The position numbers were made by a program, and so were the translations under genes. Positions 36,574-49,400 of a DNA stretch of 64,000 nt are shown piece by piece (position 1 is the first letter of the stretch; each line of letters opens with the position of its first letter). Below the pieces are notes generated by a model. The model was not told the origin of the DNA. It did not search any database and was given only the letters and a program-made list of their open reading frames with translations. The DNA is taken from the NCBI RefSeq assembly GCF_048771995.1, contig NC_133026.1, forward strand, positions 116,207,501 to 116,271,500, given 5' to 3'. This stretch comes from Taeniopygia guttata (Eukaryota > Chordata > Aves > Passeriformes > Estrildidae).

Positions 36574-36960
36574 CCCCGCGGCTCGGCCGAGCTCGGCCCC
36601 GCCGCCGGCCCCGTCCCATTGAGCGGGAGCCCGGCCGGGCTGCCCCCGCCCCCGCGGGGCTTAACCCCTGAGCGCCCTGCCGGGCCCCGGGCGGGACTGC
36701 CGCCTCCCCTGCCCCGCCTCTCTTCGGCTTGGCTTCTTCACTTTTTCGGACCTGACTGGGTTTTAGAATTTTGCGCTTTAAGCCCATCTCCTGTTTTCCT
36801 TTTCCAGCCCCAAAAGTGAGCTGTACCTGCTCCCTCTGGATGGCGAGGGGCGGCCACCCCGGGTACCACCGAGCTGTACCCCCCCACCCCCTCGCCGCTG
36901 GTACCCGCGGAGCCCACCGCAGGAGGGTCGTCCCGGACCCCTGGGACGTGCTAAGGGTGG
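36190..36960. promoter_or_regulatory. TTPA: CpG island at the TTPA promoter and first exon
   Basis: CpG-dense block containing TTPA exon 1. Upstream of the start it has runs of GC boxes (near 36643-36656) and no clear TATA box. Long open frames on both strands here are a by-product of the high GC. Confidence 0.75.
36379..36573 (-). CDS. TTPA: TTPA coding exon 1
   Basis: ATG at 36573-36571 opens [19 protein letters not shown]. The exon continues through [20 protein letters not shown] to an Arg codon at the donor (GT at 36378-36377, GTGAGG). Human TTPA has [10 protein letters not shown] and [18 protein letters not shown] in the same places. Length is 195 bp, ending at a codon boundary. Confidence 0.95.
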
Positions 36961-37732
36961 TGGCCGCCCCTTTTGACGAAAATAATCCATCTTTAGATAC
37001 TAAATCGCAAGACGCTGCAACCTCATTTCAGCTGGGAAATGAAGCGCAAAGCGGGGATCCCTGCTGGAGCAAAACTGCCTTGCAGCACCTCATCCTTAAC
37101 GTGGTTATGCAGTAATGAAAATATATTCACTCTGCTGGGACAAAGGCAGGGGTGGTGAAGTTATTCAACCTTAGTCCAACTTTTCTGCCCAACAGTGAGT
37201 TTAATTATGAAAGGTAGAGTTCATTGCTGTTATTAGTATTTTTAGTATAACCTTTTCCTTGTATTAGGTTTCCTTTGAGATCTCTCTGGCCTACTTAGGC
37301 TAAAAGCATTGTTTCATTTAATATACAATTATTAAGGCATGCTTAGGCCTTATAAAGTTTATAAAACTTTGTTCCATATTACTTTCCCCTTTTCTGGCTT
37401 TCTATAGTTAATACATACTTTTTGATCAGCATTTTGGTAATATCTAACCATGTCTCAGACTCTTATACACTACTGCAATGTCTATAGGTATCCCCCTCAG
37501 CTTTCCAAATGTGAAAAAATATCTGCCTAGCCAAAAGCAGATAGGTAAAGAGTGGGAGGAAGGGGTTTTTTTGAAAAAAAAAAAAAAAATTTAAAAAGGC
37601 AGAAACTCAAGGGAATACAAGCTTGCAGGGGAAAAGTATTGAAGGAGAGCATAAAAACTGAGAAACGAGTGTGCAGTTGAGTATTTAGTTGTGGACATCT
37701 GGGCAAAGAGGTGTGAGGAAGTGTGGACTTAC

Positions 37733-37811
37733 CCTGTGATTTTAAACACCACTTCATAATTTTTGAGTACTTCCTTTTGCCATCTCAGAATTCTTCCCAA
37801 CAGTGCTTCAT
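37733..37811 (-). other. Splice-bounded candidate exon of unknown gene
   Basis: On the minus strand, TTTTCACAG precedes and GTAAGT follows a 79 bp stretch that is open in one frame and reads LLGRILRWQKEVLKNYEVVF. I recognise no family. It could be an exon of an unannotated transcript upstream of TTPA, a relic, or chance. Confidence 0.25.
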
Positions 37812-40800
37812 CTGTGAAAACAAAAAGGGCAAGAGAATACAGATAATTTTCATTAGACTGGTCAGCTGTGCAACTCATAGCTTCTAACTAGCTTTTCTAC
37901 AAAATTCATATTGTGATTTATATTGTGATATGGTTGCTTCATATATGAACAAAGGTAGTTATACAAGCAGTTTCAGTCATTTCCCTCAGCACTGAGTTTA
38001 CAAATATCTGTAAATTTGAGGTTTTTGTTAAAAAGTCTGCAAAGGAGTCTGTATTTTTAAGACTAATGAGAACTCCTTCCTCTGACAAATGAAGAGGTGA
38101 TATCATCAAGGCTTCCTTCAGAGGCACCAGCATGTTGCATACTTGACTCTTCACCAGAGCAATTAGGATCTGTTGCAAGATGAAGCTTGTAAGTAAAGTT
38201 TTTGTTTTGTTTAATTACATCTAGAAAAGAGCTCAAGTGTCTGAAAGCTCTGTCTAAATAAATTATGCCTGTTTGAAAACTTTGCTTTGTTTGTGTCCTT
38301 GGACCAGGATGATTACTCTTAGAAAAAAAGACTTGAAAATGCGACAGCAGCTCTTTTGGCATATTCCTGTGACAAACAGATTTTTAACAGATAGCTGGAA
38401 TTTGCAGTCCTTCAAGAGAATATTTACATCTGGGTAAAACCCAGGCAATACTTCAACAGGTCTGTGACAAGTGCTCAGGAGGTGGGGAGGCAACTATCTT
38501 AGATTGACTGTAACAAAGACATGCATTTGTGCTTCTTCCTTTTACAAGATTCTATAAAAACTGTAAAAGGTTTTTGAATTTCAAACCTGCAGTAGTAGTG
38601 GCATGTTTTTCTGTGAATGATATGGATAAATAGAAAGACCTTGTCTTTCATGCACATGCACTTAAGTTAACATTAATACACAAGTTTCATTAGGATCAAG
38701 GTTAAGAGTTTAACTTGCATAAATGGTGAACATTTAATTTCAGACACTGATGTTTGCGGGAGGTTAACATCTCTATAAATTAAATTCTAGTTAACTTGCT
38801 TAAATTTGTGCAGAGAACAAGGAACATCATGGAATGTTTAATTTTCAGGTCTTTGATTTTTTTACTAAGAATTCACATATTTAAAACATGCAAATGCAGA
38901 CTTGTAAGTCTGGAAATCAAGATAAATATTGCGAGAGTTGACTTATGGTGTCAAACAGCTTGCTCCTTCCTCTTGCCTATCTAGTCAAAGAAGTGCACAC
39001 CAGCTGAAACAAAGTAACCCTACACTCCTAATAGAATACAAGTATTAATTATTCAAGATTTTCACATATTCCAGGGTGAGCAGGCATTTGGTATGAATTA
39101 CAATAATATTTATTTACTAGAGAGACATGACATGCCATGCACATGAAAAAAAAAATTATCTATCACTGGTATTTTTTATGTACAGGTAAAAAAAATCCAA
39201 AATCTCTCCAAACCAAAGTCCTGTACAAGCAAACACCTGTACAAGTGCGAACTTCCAGTGAAATCCAGAGCAGAGAGTCATATCACTTCAAGCTTGTCAT
39301 AGGGATGTGTTCATGTAAAGTACTTTGGAACTGGAATATTATTGTTAAATCTTTCAAGCTAAGCAAAATTGAATTGAGAGCTCAAGACTGTATCTGACGG
39401 GTGACCATTTTGTACAGCAAAAAGGAGTGTAAATCATTGTCAGCCCTCTCTGAATCCATTCTGTAAGCATACTTCAGCACAGCAGTGCTGAAGATATCAG
39501 CCTTTCACTGAAACCCTAAAGTGTAGCATGTCTGCTTACAGTGTATACTTTCTGAATTTCTGTCTGAATTTCTCCATGGCCCATCCTTCTGTTGTCAGTC
39601 TACTCAGTGGTGCTGATAGCATTGTTTGAAACTATGTCAAACCTTTTTCTGTTGTACTGGACCAAGAGCTTATACTGTGTAGCGAGGTTGGTTGGTGACT
39701 CAGTGACTTAGTAACAGCCTTTGAAAGTCTTACTCTGTAGCGTAATTCAGCAGTCTCACCAGGCAGTTGATGGTAGGTACATGGCAGAGAACTTGTCTTT
39801 CATTTTACACCACAGCAGACTATTCGCAAAACCATCTTGGTGTAAAAATAACTTTTTAAAAAATATGTAATATAAGCACAGCCCAAGCTTCTACTTACAT
39901 TAAACCTACTGTGCTCTGTAAGACATTGCAATCCTCAGTGGGTGATGAGATAATGAAAAACATTCAAGGCTAGGAACTGGCAGGGTCACTCAAGGACTGA
40001 TTGAGTTACGAAGTCTTTGATCCTGCTGTCTTGCTGAAGCAAGAGTATGAATCATCTGCACCAAACTGCATGCAGAAGTGATGCTTATTCACTGCCAGGT
40101 TTATGGACATCCCCTCAAAGTCTGAGCATGTTCTGCAAGTAATAAGGACTCGGTAGACCCAGCCCTGTCACATGGCTGTGAGAATGTGCATCGCAATATA
40201 TATAAGGGGAGCAAAGACTTGTGTAGGTTCCTTAACTCTCATCTCTTCCTCCTACTCTGCTATCATAATTTTCCTTTCATATACTGAATTAAAAATGGGT
40301 CTATGCTGCCTTCAGTTTGTATTGTTTTAACACATAGAAAACTTAAGGATGAGTCATCAACAACTTAATTTTAACTTTTAATTTAACACCAGCTTTCTGT
40401 TTCCATCTGAAGGCAAATGATCTCCACTGAATTTTCTAATGTACTTTTATTATCATGTAAAAGCACTGTCCATTGCCTTGATGGCATAAAGCTTCACAGG
40501 CTTGGGCATCAATATTTTATTTACAGAAGAGCCCAAGTGTGAAAAGTCATGTTAGAAACTTAGCCTGTGGATAGATTTCCATTCTTCTTAAAATGGTACC
40601 CATCCTCTTTGCTGATCATCAGGGATGATGATGAGGTAAATCTGGGGGATTAGAAATACTATCCAGCATGAAAAAAAATTGAATTATAATATGTCTGTGG
40701 CTGGTGGAATGTCCTAGAGTCAATCTAGACTGTAAAGCTTTCTGCAGAGTAAGCGCCAACATCAGCTCTTCAGCATGGCTGCTGTCACTGGGACATGCCA

Positions 40801-41316
40801 AAATTTCTTCCCCTTTGCAAGACAGCAAAGTTGTGGAGGTCCAGAGAACAACTATTTTTAAATAAAGTCTGTTGATATAATTTCAGAGGAAATGTGTTGT
40901 TTTCAAGAGTGTTTTCCCAGAAGCTGTGTTGAGAAGCGACTGTCCATTGTTGGCTCTTGCAAGTTAGCAAGTGACAGGTTTTAGATTATGAAATCAATGT
41001 AGTCTAGTTTCCGGTGGACCAGTGTTTCCAGTTTCTTCACCATCCTTGGCAGATGGTGCAGGCCTACTGCCTTCTCTGTGTGGGTTGCTCCTGGAGTGGA
41101 GGAGATCCTCTGCCTGACAGGGACAGTGATCCCTGTGCTGGCTGTGACCGACACATGGGCTGATCCGTGAGCCTGTGTGGACAGGAGAGAGGTGAGGGCA
41201 GCAGAACTCGTGCTGCAGATCACCTTTCTCCAAGCATTATACTTTGTAAGGACTTAATATCTTTGTGCCTTCGCCTTTCTGTTTGCAGTCAACATTAACT
41301 CTTGGGTTCAAACGTT

Positions 41317-41335
41317 ATGAGAGAGAGAGAGAGAC
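41317..41335. repeat. Short (GA)n microsatellite
   Basis: Alternating GA after cgttat, about 17 bases long, in the TTPA-YTHDF3 intergenic region. Confidence 0.85.
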
Positions 41336-43283
41336 AGGCTGGCGTCTGACTGACACACAGAGAGGGACAGGCGATGTGATCCCATTTATTTTCTTGAGAA
41401 TAAATATAATCATACACAAAATCGTAGATTGTATGTTGGAGGGTTGGATTCTCTAAAGCTCCTAGACCCAGAGCTGTAACTTTATTTCTGCACGTTATCT
41501 TAACTCAGATAAAAGGAGAATTAGGAACCTAAATAACAGTTAAAGACTAATCTAAATGACTTTAATAGGATTTTCTGTATCAATTGATTAGCCTTAACCC
41601 CACTTGCTGTATTTAAAATGGTAGACGATAGGAGTTTTGGCACTGATTTTGAAGAGTCTACCATTTAATAAAGCTTATATAAAAGAAATGAAATGGCCTG
41701 AAAACCTTGAAAAATGTACAGTCACAACACTAGGTGTCCTAATTCATACCCTGCTAAAAATGTCACTGGGGAAACAAAGCTTTTGATTGCTGGCAAGCAG
41801 TCAACACTGAAGCAATGTTGCTACAAGTTTTTGCAGTGATAAAAATAAATAAAATAAATATTGGGTAAGAGGTCCCTCATTTTCTACAGCCAGTTAAAAC
41901 ATACAGTGTGTCAGAGAAATGTTGCAAAGGCACAATCAAGGCAAGCCTTCATTAGGTTTTCATTACTTTTACATGCAGAGTGTGCAGCAAAGAGCCATAT
42001 GTCATGGTAGATAAGGTGCACTGACATGTCAGCAAATTCTGGCTTATAACTATTTGCAGCAAGGATTGCACATGAAAGTAGGCAGAGTGACAAGAATTAG
42101 AGATGTAATACCTGTCTGCTGGGCATTGTAACATTAAGACTGGTATGCCTCTGTATCAAAATTAATTTCTCCTAGTCAAACGGAGAGCAGATTTCATCAT
42201 TGGGACCAATATTTCACTCTCAGGATTTTATTTCACAGGAGAGACAGAGAGAAAGAGAAAGACTAATTAGCTTTAAAATGCTATTTCTTTAAACTGTGAA
42301 CAAGGACTTTTCTGTATGTTTTTCATAAACAAGTTAATTATAATGAATTAAAATAAATCTGTCCAGAGTACAACCATCCATTTACTGCATTCCAAGATTA
42401 AAAAATTTGCTTTCATTTTGTATTGTAAACCCCCAAACCTATGAGGGTATTCTTTGTCAAAATATTTGTATTTCAATTTAAAATGTCAGATAGATATTTA
42501 GATACTGTACTTGCACTGACTAGATCATCAACATTGGACATTTCAGGACAAAAATTCAAACCAAACCGGCAGATCTCTCTACATGCAGACTGGTAATTCT
42601 CAGTGAAAGCTTTGAGTTTAAATGAGGCATATTTTCTTCAAAGAAATTACTCTAAGTAGCTTTATTGCAAAACCTAGATGAATGACTTGATTTTCAAAAG
42701 TGCTTTAATTTGCACATAGTATCAAAGGAGGATATGGGGCTTCTCAAAATTACATCTATCAAGAAGCTTATCTCTAGGAACTTATAAAGAAGTTGAGCAG
42801 AGTCTAAGCAGTGCAAATAGTTTGACCCATGTAAATTTTAAGCATTAGGGTATTATTTGCCCATCTCCCTGACAGTAAAACCAAAGCTAATAAATAACCA
42901 TTGCATCATATTATCTTTCTACTTTCAGGGAAATCCTGTTTACTTAGACCCTTGCCTGCCAAGTGAAACAATATTTGAGTCCTTCAGTGAGATATAAACT
43001 TCAATCCAGGTGGGCAATCACTGGGTATTAACTGAGTCAGAGTTAATAAATGAATTAGGTATTTTTATTTTTTTTTTTCACTTTCTTCAGTAAATTTAAC
43101 TAGAAAAGAATGCTTTCTATATTGCTGATTGTTGCCCTGATTTTTAAAAGTGCTTTCTTTTATAGATCTTTTGAAAGTTTTAAAGTTCTTTTAAAAGTTT
43201 TATATGCCTTCTAATATTTACATATTTCTACTAGAGTTCTCACACACTGTTCATGTAAATAATGACTGTTTTGCATTCTTCTT

Positions 43284-43468
43284 TGTAGGAAGAGAGAATT
43301 AATGGACTGTTAGTATGACCAGTGTGGTTGGAGAGGTGGCAATTTCATCCTCCAATCCAATGTCACTTGTAGAATTCTATATATTGTGAGGTCAGAAATA
43401 AAACTGGCTCTTTTTCTCTTTTGAACGTACCAAGCTTCTGTGTACTCATTTCGTGTCCGATAGCGACA
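43284..43468 (+). mobile_element. Short solo LTR, avian ERV type
   Basis: About 185 bp from TGTAGGAAGAG to GATAGCGACA. It holds a TATA-like tctatatatt, an AATAAA at 43397-43402, then ctctttttctcttttgaacg and ctcatttcgtgtccgatagc, an arrangement typical of compact passerine LTRs. No internal region is present. It is a fossil; clear target-site duplications were not seen. Confidence 0.6.
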
Positions 43469-46400
43469 GCTGATAATATTCCTATTCATAATCTCAATGC
43501 AGCACCATTGAAGGAAACATGCATGAGCCATTTCTACCTTCAGTCAATGTGAGCCATCTTCTGTCTTTCTATCTTCTGTCAATGTTCTCCTTTCTTTTAG
43601 TGCATGAAGGTAGCCAGATGACAGACCTGTCCCCAAGCAATGAAATAAATCTTCCCTGTGATGTCTTGTCAGCTGTCCAGGCAAAGGAGCCTGGTATCGT
43701 ATCAGTGAAATTCAGTAAAAGGCATGAGCACGGAAGGACTTAAAAGGTCCTTCCTTTTAAGATGTGGTTAACCTAAAAAGATACTTGTGATTCCAAAAAA
43801 AAAAAAAAAAAAAAAAACCACAAAAAAAGAAAAAAGAGCATGCAAAAAGTTTAATAATATGCATTGACAGTACTACTACTATGGTTGATGTTGCTCTGTT
43901 CTCATAGGTTCTGTGCAGATGCAGAATGAGTTTGTCTCTGGCCTCGGGTAGCCTATATCTACACATAAGAAAGACACAAAAAGACAGATTAGAGGACAAG
44001 AAAACAGTGGAACCATACTGGTCAAAAGAAGTCCAAATTATTGAATGTCTGCTGCCTAGTTCTAGAGAAGCCTAGAAATGGCCTAGACAAGAGCTTTGAG
44101 GAGAAACTGCAAGCAGCAGACTCCTTTTGAAGAGCTTTTCCCAATGGTGAGGCAGCAGCTGTCCTGCCCCAATTTCTAACTTGCTGCTAAAGAAAAGCTG
44201 GTGCCAGAGGTTAAATGGACACAGTAAACAGTACTTTGACTTGAGGATAAGCATCTTAGGTTAGATGTCACAGATAAATTGGAGTATACAGAAAAACACA
44301 GAGAGCTGACTCTTTCAGATGTGCACAGTATACCAGCCACGTGGGTGGGTGTGAGCAGGGCAAGACTGAATTTGACAAAACCAGAATAAGGTCTCAATAG
44401 ATGAGACAACCATAACGTGAATGAGAAAATGAGAAATTCAATTTATGAGAAGAAAAAGAAAATAGGAAAATTCAATCCTGGACACATCTTTTTTTTTTTT
44501 TAATAATTCACAGAGCAAATTAGTAAAAAAAGAAAAAGAAAAGGTATGATCTAACAATGAAGACACGGAAGAGCTTGATGTTGAGGTATAGCCAAAATGA
44601 AAGGCAGAAAAATGACATCTGCCACAGCAGCAAGTGTTATGCTGTGAGGATGAGGCTGTTAGCTAATCATTCATCAGTGGAAGCCTGGAAGCCATACAAA
44701 TATATTAGTTGCCAGATAAATGTTTTGGAAGTGAGAAGTGGATGTGATAACCCTAAAAAAGCATGACCAATTGCATAGAAATAAATGGTATTTGATATAT
44801 ATCTGATGGCAATACAAGCACAAAAGAGATCACATACTGTAATCTATCTCAGAACTGTTATTAGTCATCTCTGTCCTGTAGCAAAGCAGTAAGGTATCTC
44901 ATCTTTGATTTCTAACAGTTATTTCCATCTCATATTAAACTATTTTTAGACTGAGTGGGTAAAAAGTTTTGCTTCCAAACAAAAGTAATACGGTCTTAAT
45001 GCATATATCTAGTATGGCCTATTACTCACCTCCTTTTATCTGGAGAAACAGCCATTCACTCCAGCTTTTTATTTGCTTGTTTGTTTTTCTTACATATTCA
45101 ATGTTTAATTCATCACAAACATCTTGATTATCCATCCTCTTTAATCATCTTCATTCTGTGAGAGAGCCTGGTGAAAAAGTACAAAAGCTATACTTTTAGG
45201 ACATCTTTGCCTGCTATTTCTCTAGCTTTTAAAAAGCTAAGAAACTTATTTTCTCCCCTTTGCAAAGGCTGTGTGGCCTGGCTTTTGATCAAGGCATATT
45301 TCTGCAGTCCTGTCTTCAGACTGACTTCTTTGTAAACTTACCATTTTCTGTCTTATAGATCACCCCAGAAAATGTTTCTGAGACACCAACACCACACAGT
45401 TATGTAGATTTACACTGAAAATGTAAATCATCAGAGCATGCTCCTCCCTCATCTTAATTTGAAGATGGTCTATCCTGAGACTGGCACAGGGAGTAACTCC
45501 CTCCCTACTTCGAAGACTCGCAGAGCCAAGGGCTTCTTTCTTGGCTCTCTGCTGAGATGACAAACTACTGTTCTGGCCCTGACTATGCAGCAGACTCATA
45601 TTGCCATGAACAAAGATTTTATCAGCCCCCTCAGAAGAAAATGAAACAGAAGTGATAAAATAAGAATTAAGTAGTTAAAACTCACCACAAACTTAGTGAA
45701 TAAATAAGCTAAATAAAGAACAAAATCTACAACCTGATCTACCCAAATGTAGGTAAGGACTACATTTAAGGACTTCTGGTTTAAAAGAAAGACTTTGATT
45801 TTTGGAAATTTGGCAAATTGAGAAAAGGAGGCACTCAAGTACAAAATTAAAACTGGTATTAAACTTTAGTATCAACAACAACCTGAAGAAAGAAAATAGT
45901 GTCTTTATAAAACTTGTATATCCATTTCAGATCTACAATAACAAAGAAAAGGAGGAGGAAGCTTTGAACAATCAACTTTATATTAATTAAGGGCTGCACT
46001 AACATTTTCTAATTTACATATTTCAGATTATGGATATCATCATTATTCCAAGATGCAATGCAGATAATTAAGCCTATTTTTTCATGTCCTGTAAATTATC
46101 TGTCCACAAAATTCTGGGTTTATAATTAATTTCTTCTCTTTAGCTTTCCAGTGACCCAAATCCTTAATCCTTTTCTATAAGATCAACATCCTTAGGCTGT
46201 TTCTTCACAGACTACAATTTAAACATGAAAAATACTTTACATGATGCGAACATGTAAAGGCGAAAGGTTAGCTTCCCATGTATAGCATCCTAGTTTGTAC
46301 ACCTTACTCTGCTTCCCACCCTTGTAGTGAAAATGGCCTTTGCCTTTGGCCATGAGCAAATCAGACTGCTACACCTAAATGATAGATGAAATCTCACTGC

Positions 46401-49400
46401 ACTGCACTTGGCAGTAATCAGGTCTGAATTCTCTGGGTTCACATGTGCACCCTTTAGAGACCTTAATAACAAACTCTCTAGAATCTCTTCAAATTGGCAA
46501 TTCACACATGCTTTTCCTTCATACAGCAATTTTAAACAATTTTTCTATGAATAACAGAAGCCTGACTAACTCTAATTTTATTCTGTGCCTCTTAAACTAT
46601 TCCATCTGTGGTTAATTTGATTTTCCTAATCATCAATAGCTCCTGGTGCAGAACCTCCAATTCCTGTCCCCCCCTCAGTCTCACCCTGAGTTTTCCACTT
46701 GGCTCTCCCCACTTCAGTTCTTCAGCTCCCTCATCCCAGACCTGAAGCCCTCCTAGACCTGCCTCATCAATCAGATCCCTCTCATGATCTCACCTTCCTC
46801 AGCTTACTCCTTGAAAAGGTGGTGTGAGTGTGTCCTCACCCGCCTGCCTGAGGTGCACAGGCAAGGAAAAAGGATAGGCACAAGTTCAGTGTGTTTCCTC
46901 CCTCTCCTCCATCTACCCTCCCCTTACAATATGAATTAAAGGAGTTAGTTCTCCTGGAGACTGCAAGAAACAGAGAAATGCCTTTTGAAAGGCACTTCCC
47001 TCAAAATCACATGCTGAGGGAGGCCTGGATTACCAGAATTTCACCTTCAAGGCAGAAGAGGAAACTGGAGTGGCCTGAAGGCTACAGGTGTCACAGCTCC
47101 TCCTGGAAGCTGCAGAGACTTCAGAGTTCCCACTGGGGCACCGGACAGCAGTTTGACAGGGAAGCAGTGTTAGGAACAAATAATTTTGCCAGAAGCTTTT
47201 ATTATCAGATTGCAAGGTAAGAGAATTATTGGGCAACTGACTGGTGCACAGCTGACCAAGAAGTCTGGGAAGCTGTACTTTTTTTACAGCTCCAAAGAAA
47301 GAAGCTGATTTACATTAGGATGAGTGATTGCACAGCACATGGTTAAAGAATAACTTGAGAAAACAAGCCTTGTCCTCCACAAGGAAATTGGAATAATGTC
47401 CATAATTCACACCTACATAACTGGCCATAGGGGCCTTCCTGCTCCTTCCCCTGGCTGTGTGCTGTAACATCATAACAGTCTTCCTGTGCTCCTTGCTGGA
47501 AGTTAAACTTCTCTGATTGATAAAGCACTCAGGCAATGCCAAGAATTGTCTTTATTTAATGTATTTAAAGAACTACTTATCCAAATCACTTTGAGTCTGG
47601 ACATAAACTTTTTATTCAAATGCCAAAAATACTAATGGAAAACAATCTATTCTGAGGGTACCAAAGGTGAAGAACCACAGAAATTTATAATGGAGAGCAG
47701 TACATCTCCATAAAGGTGAACATCTAGTTTTACTTCTGATACAGAAAACTCAACTCTGAAAAAGAGGAGCCCAAGAATTTGGGTAGCAATTGTATTCCTG
47801 TTGCCAAGAATATTCCTGTGGTAGTGTTGACTAAGGAATTATAATTTAATATTTCTTAGTCACAATGATTTCCAGTTGCCCCTGTAATTCAAGCACCACC
47901 TAGTGGATCTATTTAAAAGGTACCGAAACAAAAGCAAGGAGCAAAATATTTTTTCTTTTCAACGTATGAATGGCAGCTATCAGCCTCCCTGCTTTAAAAC
48001 TTTTTTTGCTGTTTGATTGCTTGTTCATAGCAAGGCACAACAGCTTTGAAAAACACTAAGTTAATACAGGTGAACAAGTACTGCCTAGTATGCACAAAAT
48101 TTACTCTTACTGAGCCTCAGCGTAGGACATTCTCTTCCCAATTCATTATACCCAGTACATTAAGATGGATATGTCCTTTAATTTTCAGAATCTCCTGACA
48201 AAAGAAAAATAAGCTTCTTCTTCCTCTAAACAGAAACAAGTGAGAAAGACTGAGTAGTCATTATTTTAATACTGGAAAATAACTAACCAAAGAAAGAAGG
48301 TACTTCTAATCTTGTTCACCAGGCAGTCAAATGTGGCCATATAATTACATAAGCATATAATTTAAAAAATGTAGCATATTAAGCTTAGAGACACTCAGAT
48401 AGGTGTCCTCTCTGAGCAATTCCCTACAACAAATATAACATTAATCAATACACTGTTTGTTAAAATTTTTGTTCTTCTTGCTGATTTAATTTAATTATAG
48501 AGGGATGGTTACTTATTTAAAATCCTGTATTTGATCTGAACAGCACATCTTAATGTATATAATTCATGAGTTACATATTACCTATGAAGAGCATTTTTTG
48601 GCAAGACCTCAGAATTATTATTGCAAGAAACTGAGATTTGATTGAAAATAATAAATACTGGGATCTTTAAAGTGATAGGCAATCAGCCTAGAGTAAACTA
48701 AGTTTACCTTGACACAGGACTGGGACCAAACCTTGAGTGCCTTGTCTAATTAGGGGGCTTAATTCCAGACCTTGCAGTTAAGATCAGATAATAGAAATGG
48801 CCATGACTAGGCAACTAAAATAGAAAGAATACTGTGAAGTGTCACAATAAGAGAAAGCCTGTCATGCCAGAATCAGCACGAGTGTTTATAAGATGCAGGT
48901 ACTGATCCGAAAGATCAAAACAGCTGAAAACAGAAATTAGTGAAGTAACTGAAAGCAAAAACCACTGCATAGAAAAAAATAATACTGAGATCTCTTCCCT
49001 GTAAACACTTTTGAATGGACTAGAATTAATGGTGTTGATCTAGCACCTGATCAGATATTTGGTTACATAAGTTAATGAAAAGCTTTAAACATATGGACAG
49101 CCTCTATGTCTGGAATGAAATACAGCAAAGATTGTATATCCCTCTTGATGAGGCTGTTAAAATAAAAATGGTTCACAATAGCCAATGGCTTATGGGTTCC
49201 ATCATCTAATTAGCTATTTCATCTGTATTTTATATTTATTCATTCAATTAATCTATATTTAGAAAAAAAAAAGGTATTAGTTATAACTTTTGTATATTGA
49301 AAGTATTTTTATGCATTTTACACTGAACTCAGAGTCTCGATTCAACTTGCTATTTTACAGGAAGGCACAACAAGAAATAAATCCATTCTTGTAAGTAACA

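Larger units (their letters stand above)
36961..43283. other. Intergenic, upstream of TTPA; no confirmed gene
   Basis: Mostly AT-rich. It contains the unassigned minus-strand cluster at 37733-38493, a TATA-like atatatataagggg at 40196-40209 and a GC-richer block at about 41000-41230 that I could not assign. Confidence 0.6.

Noticed and set aside
36071-36819. Two 238-residue open frames, one on each strand, over the TTPA island
   Set aside because: Their composition follows CpG-rich DNA. The real coding frame here is TTPA exon 1, which ends at a splice donor.
40981-41233. Two overlapping minus-strand open frames in a GC-richer block
   Set aside because: No family similarity and no splice sites of note; possibly part of an unrecognised old repeat.
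46891-47220. 109-residue open frame in the TTPA-YTHDF3 intergenic region
   Set aside because: No recognisable domain, no promoter island, and length within chance expectation.
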